This document shows positions 22,449-22,728 of a stretch of DNA of 22,728 bases, in pieces. The stretch covers positions 1 through 22,728 of the forward strand of contig CAJUMU010000030.1 of assembly GCA_910587675.1 (NCBI GenBank), in the 5' to 3' direction. Within the stretch, counting starts at the first letter, position 1. Each line of letters opens with the position of its first letter. This stretch comes from an uncultured Alistipes sp. (GTDB lineage Bacteria; Bacteroidota; Bacteroidia; Bacteroidales; Rikenellaceae). The translations under genes were made by a program, and so were the position numbers. The notes beneath the pieces are model-generated. The model was not told the origin of the DNA, made no database searches, and worked only from the letters and a program-made list of their open reading frames with translations.

Positions 22449-22728
22449 TCAAGGTTGTAACCTGAACATCACCCTCATCAACTCCATTAAAGACTTGCTT
22501 TTGATCTCCTTTTCGAACTCCTCGTCGGTGAAATCCGAGTCGCCCACGCGGGCGACGAACTCGACCAAGAAACGGAGGTGAACGAGACTCTCGATAGGAA
22601 AGCTAAACGCGCTGTCCCAATCGCCTTGACGAACCACGATAGAATGGTCGCGACCCACCAAACGGCCTATATTGGCAATAGAACTCTCGTCGCCATCGAA
22701 ATCGGATTCGGAATAATCGACACGAAAC
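22449..22728 (-). CDS. Unknown protein, C-terminal part (runs off the window edge)
   Basis: The minus-strand frame is open from the right edge to the stop at 22449, about 92 residues; the N-terminus lies outside. It is more protein-like than chance: acidic and hydrophobic residues alternate well (DYSESDFDGDESSIANIG, VVRQGDWDSAFSFPIESL, LRFLVEFVARVGDSDFTDEEFEKEI). I do not recognise it. The apparent TTG start at 22661 is unlikely to be the real start because the frame continues upstream. It converges with the YitT-like gene. Confidence 0.65.
   Translation of the reverse strand, partial: FRVDYSESDFDGDESSIANIGRLVGRDHSIVVRQGDWDSAFSFPIESLVHLRFLVEFVARVGDSDFTDEEFEKEIKSKSLMELMRVMFRLQP

Overview
The window looks like chromosomal DNA of a high-GC Bacteroidales member, and an Alistipes/Rikenellaceae-type genome is my best guess. 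The guess rests on three things. Many genes are preceded by the Bacteroidetes-specific -7 box TAnnTTTG, several with a TTG or TTTG box 18-20 nt upstream. Shine-Dalgarno sequences are weak. The gene families are typical: a DUF5106/thioredoxin-like protein, an AraC regulator next to a flavodoxin, and a TonB-plug-like secreted protein. Nothing proves the genus, and I see no phage, insertion sequence, CRISPR array, tRNA or rRNA.

Layout. 1-806 holds no convincing protein gene. Instead it shows two compact structured RNA candidates on the minus strand, each headed by a TAnnTTTG box and the second ending in an intrinsic terminator, followed by copy A of an intergenic palindromic repeat. 807-3186 (minus) is a likely operon: beta-carbonic anhydrase, a secreted unknown protein, and a MORN-like membrane protein translationally coupled to it. 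3346-3651 is a small unknown gene. 3611-5399 is an AraC-family regulator divergent from an exported flavodoxin, with repeat copy B in the flavodoxin leader. 5476-6402 (minus) is a secreted DUF5106/thioredoxin-like protein. A hairpin-rich divergent region separates it from rarA (6700-7974) and a secreted alpha/beta hydrolase.

9000-10150 is an AT-richer pocket with a broken small zinc-ribbon gene and a secreted protein resembling the N-terminal part of a TonB-dependent receptor without its barrel. A YfcE-like phosphoesterase follows. Then comes a glycerol-3-phosphate module: glpD-glpT (minus), divergent from a DeoR/GlpR-type regulator that carries a nine-G tract. The right half is housekeeping: dnaX (with an 11-A tract placed to give a short gamma-like product), tyrS, folB, a MATE exporter, a YhcC/TIGR01212 radical SAM protein and a YitT-family membrane protein. 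The right edge carries more hairpins, repeat copy C, and the C-terminal part of an unknown minus-strand gene that enters from outside.

The points most worth a second look are the paired structured RNAs at 35-590, the three-copy palindromic repeat whose hairpin changes by compensation between copies, the dnaX A11/TGA recoding site, the homopolymeric G9 in the glp regulator, and the plug-only secreted protein beside the nonsense-interrupted zinc ribbon.
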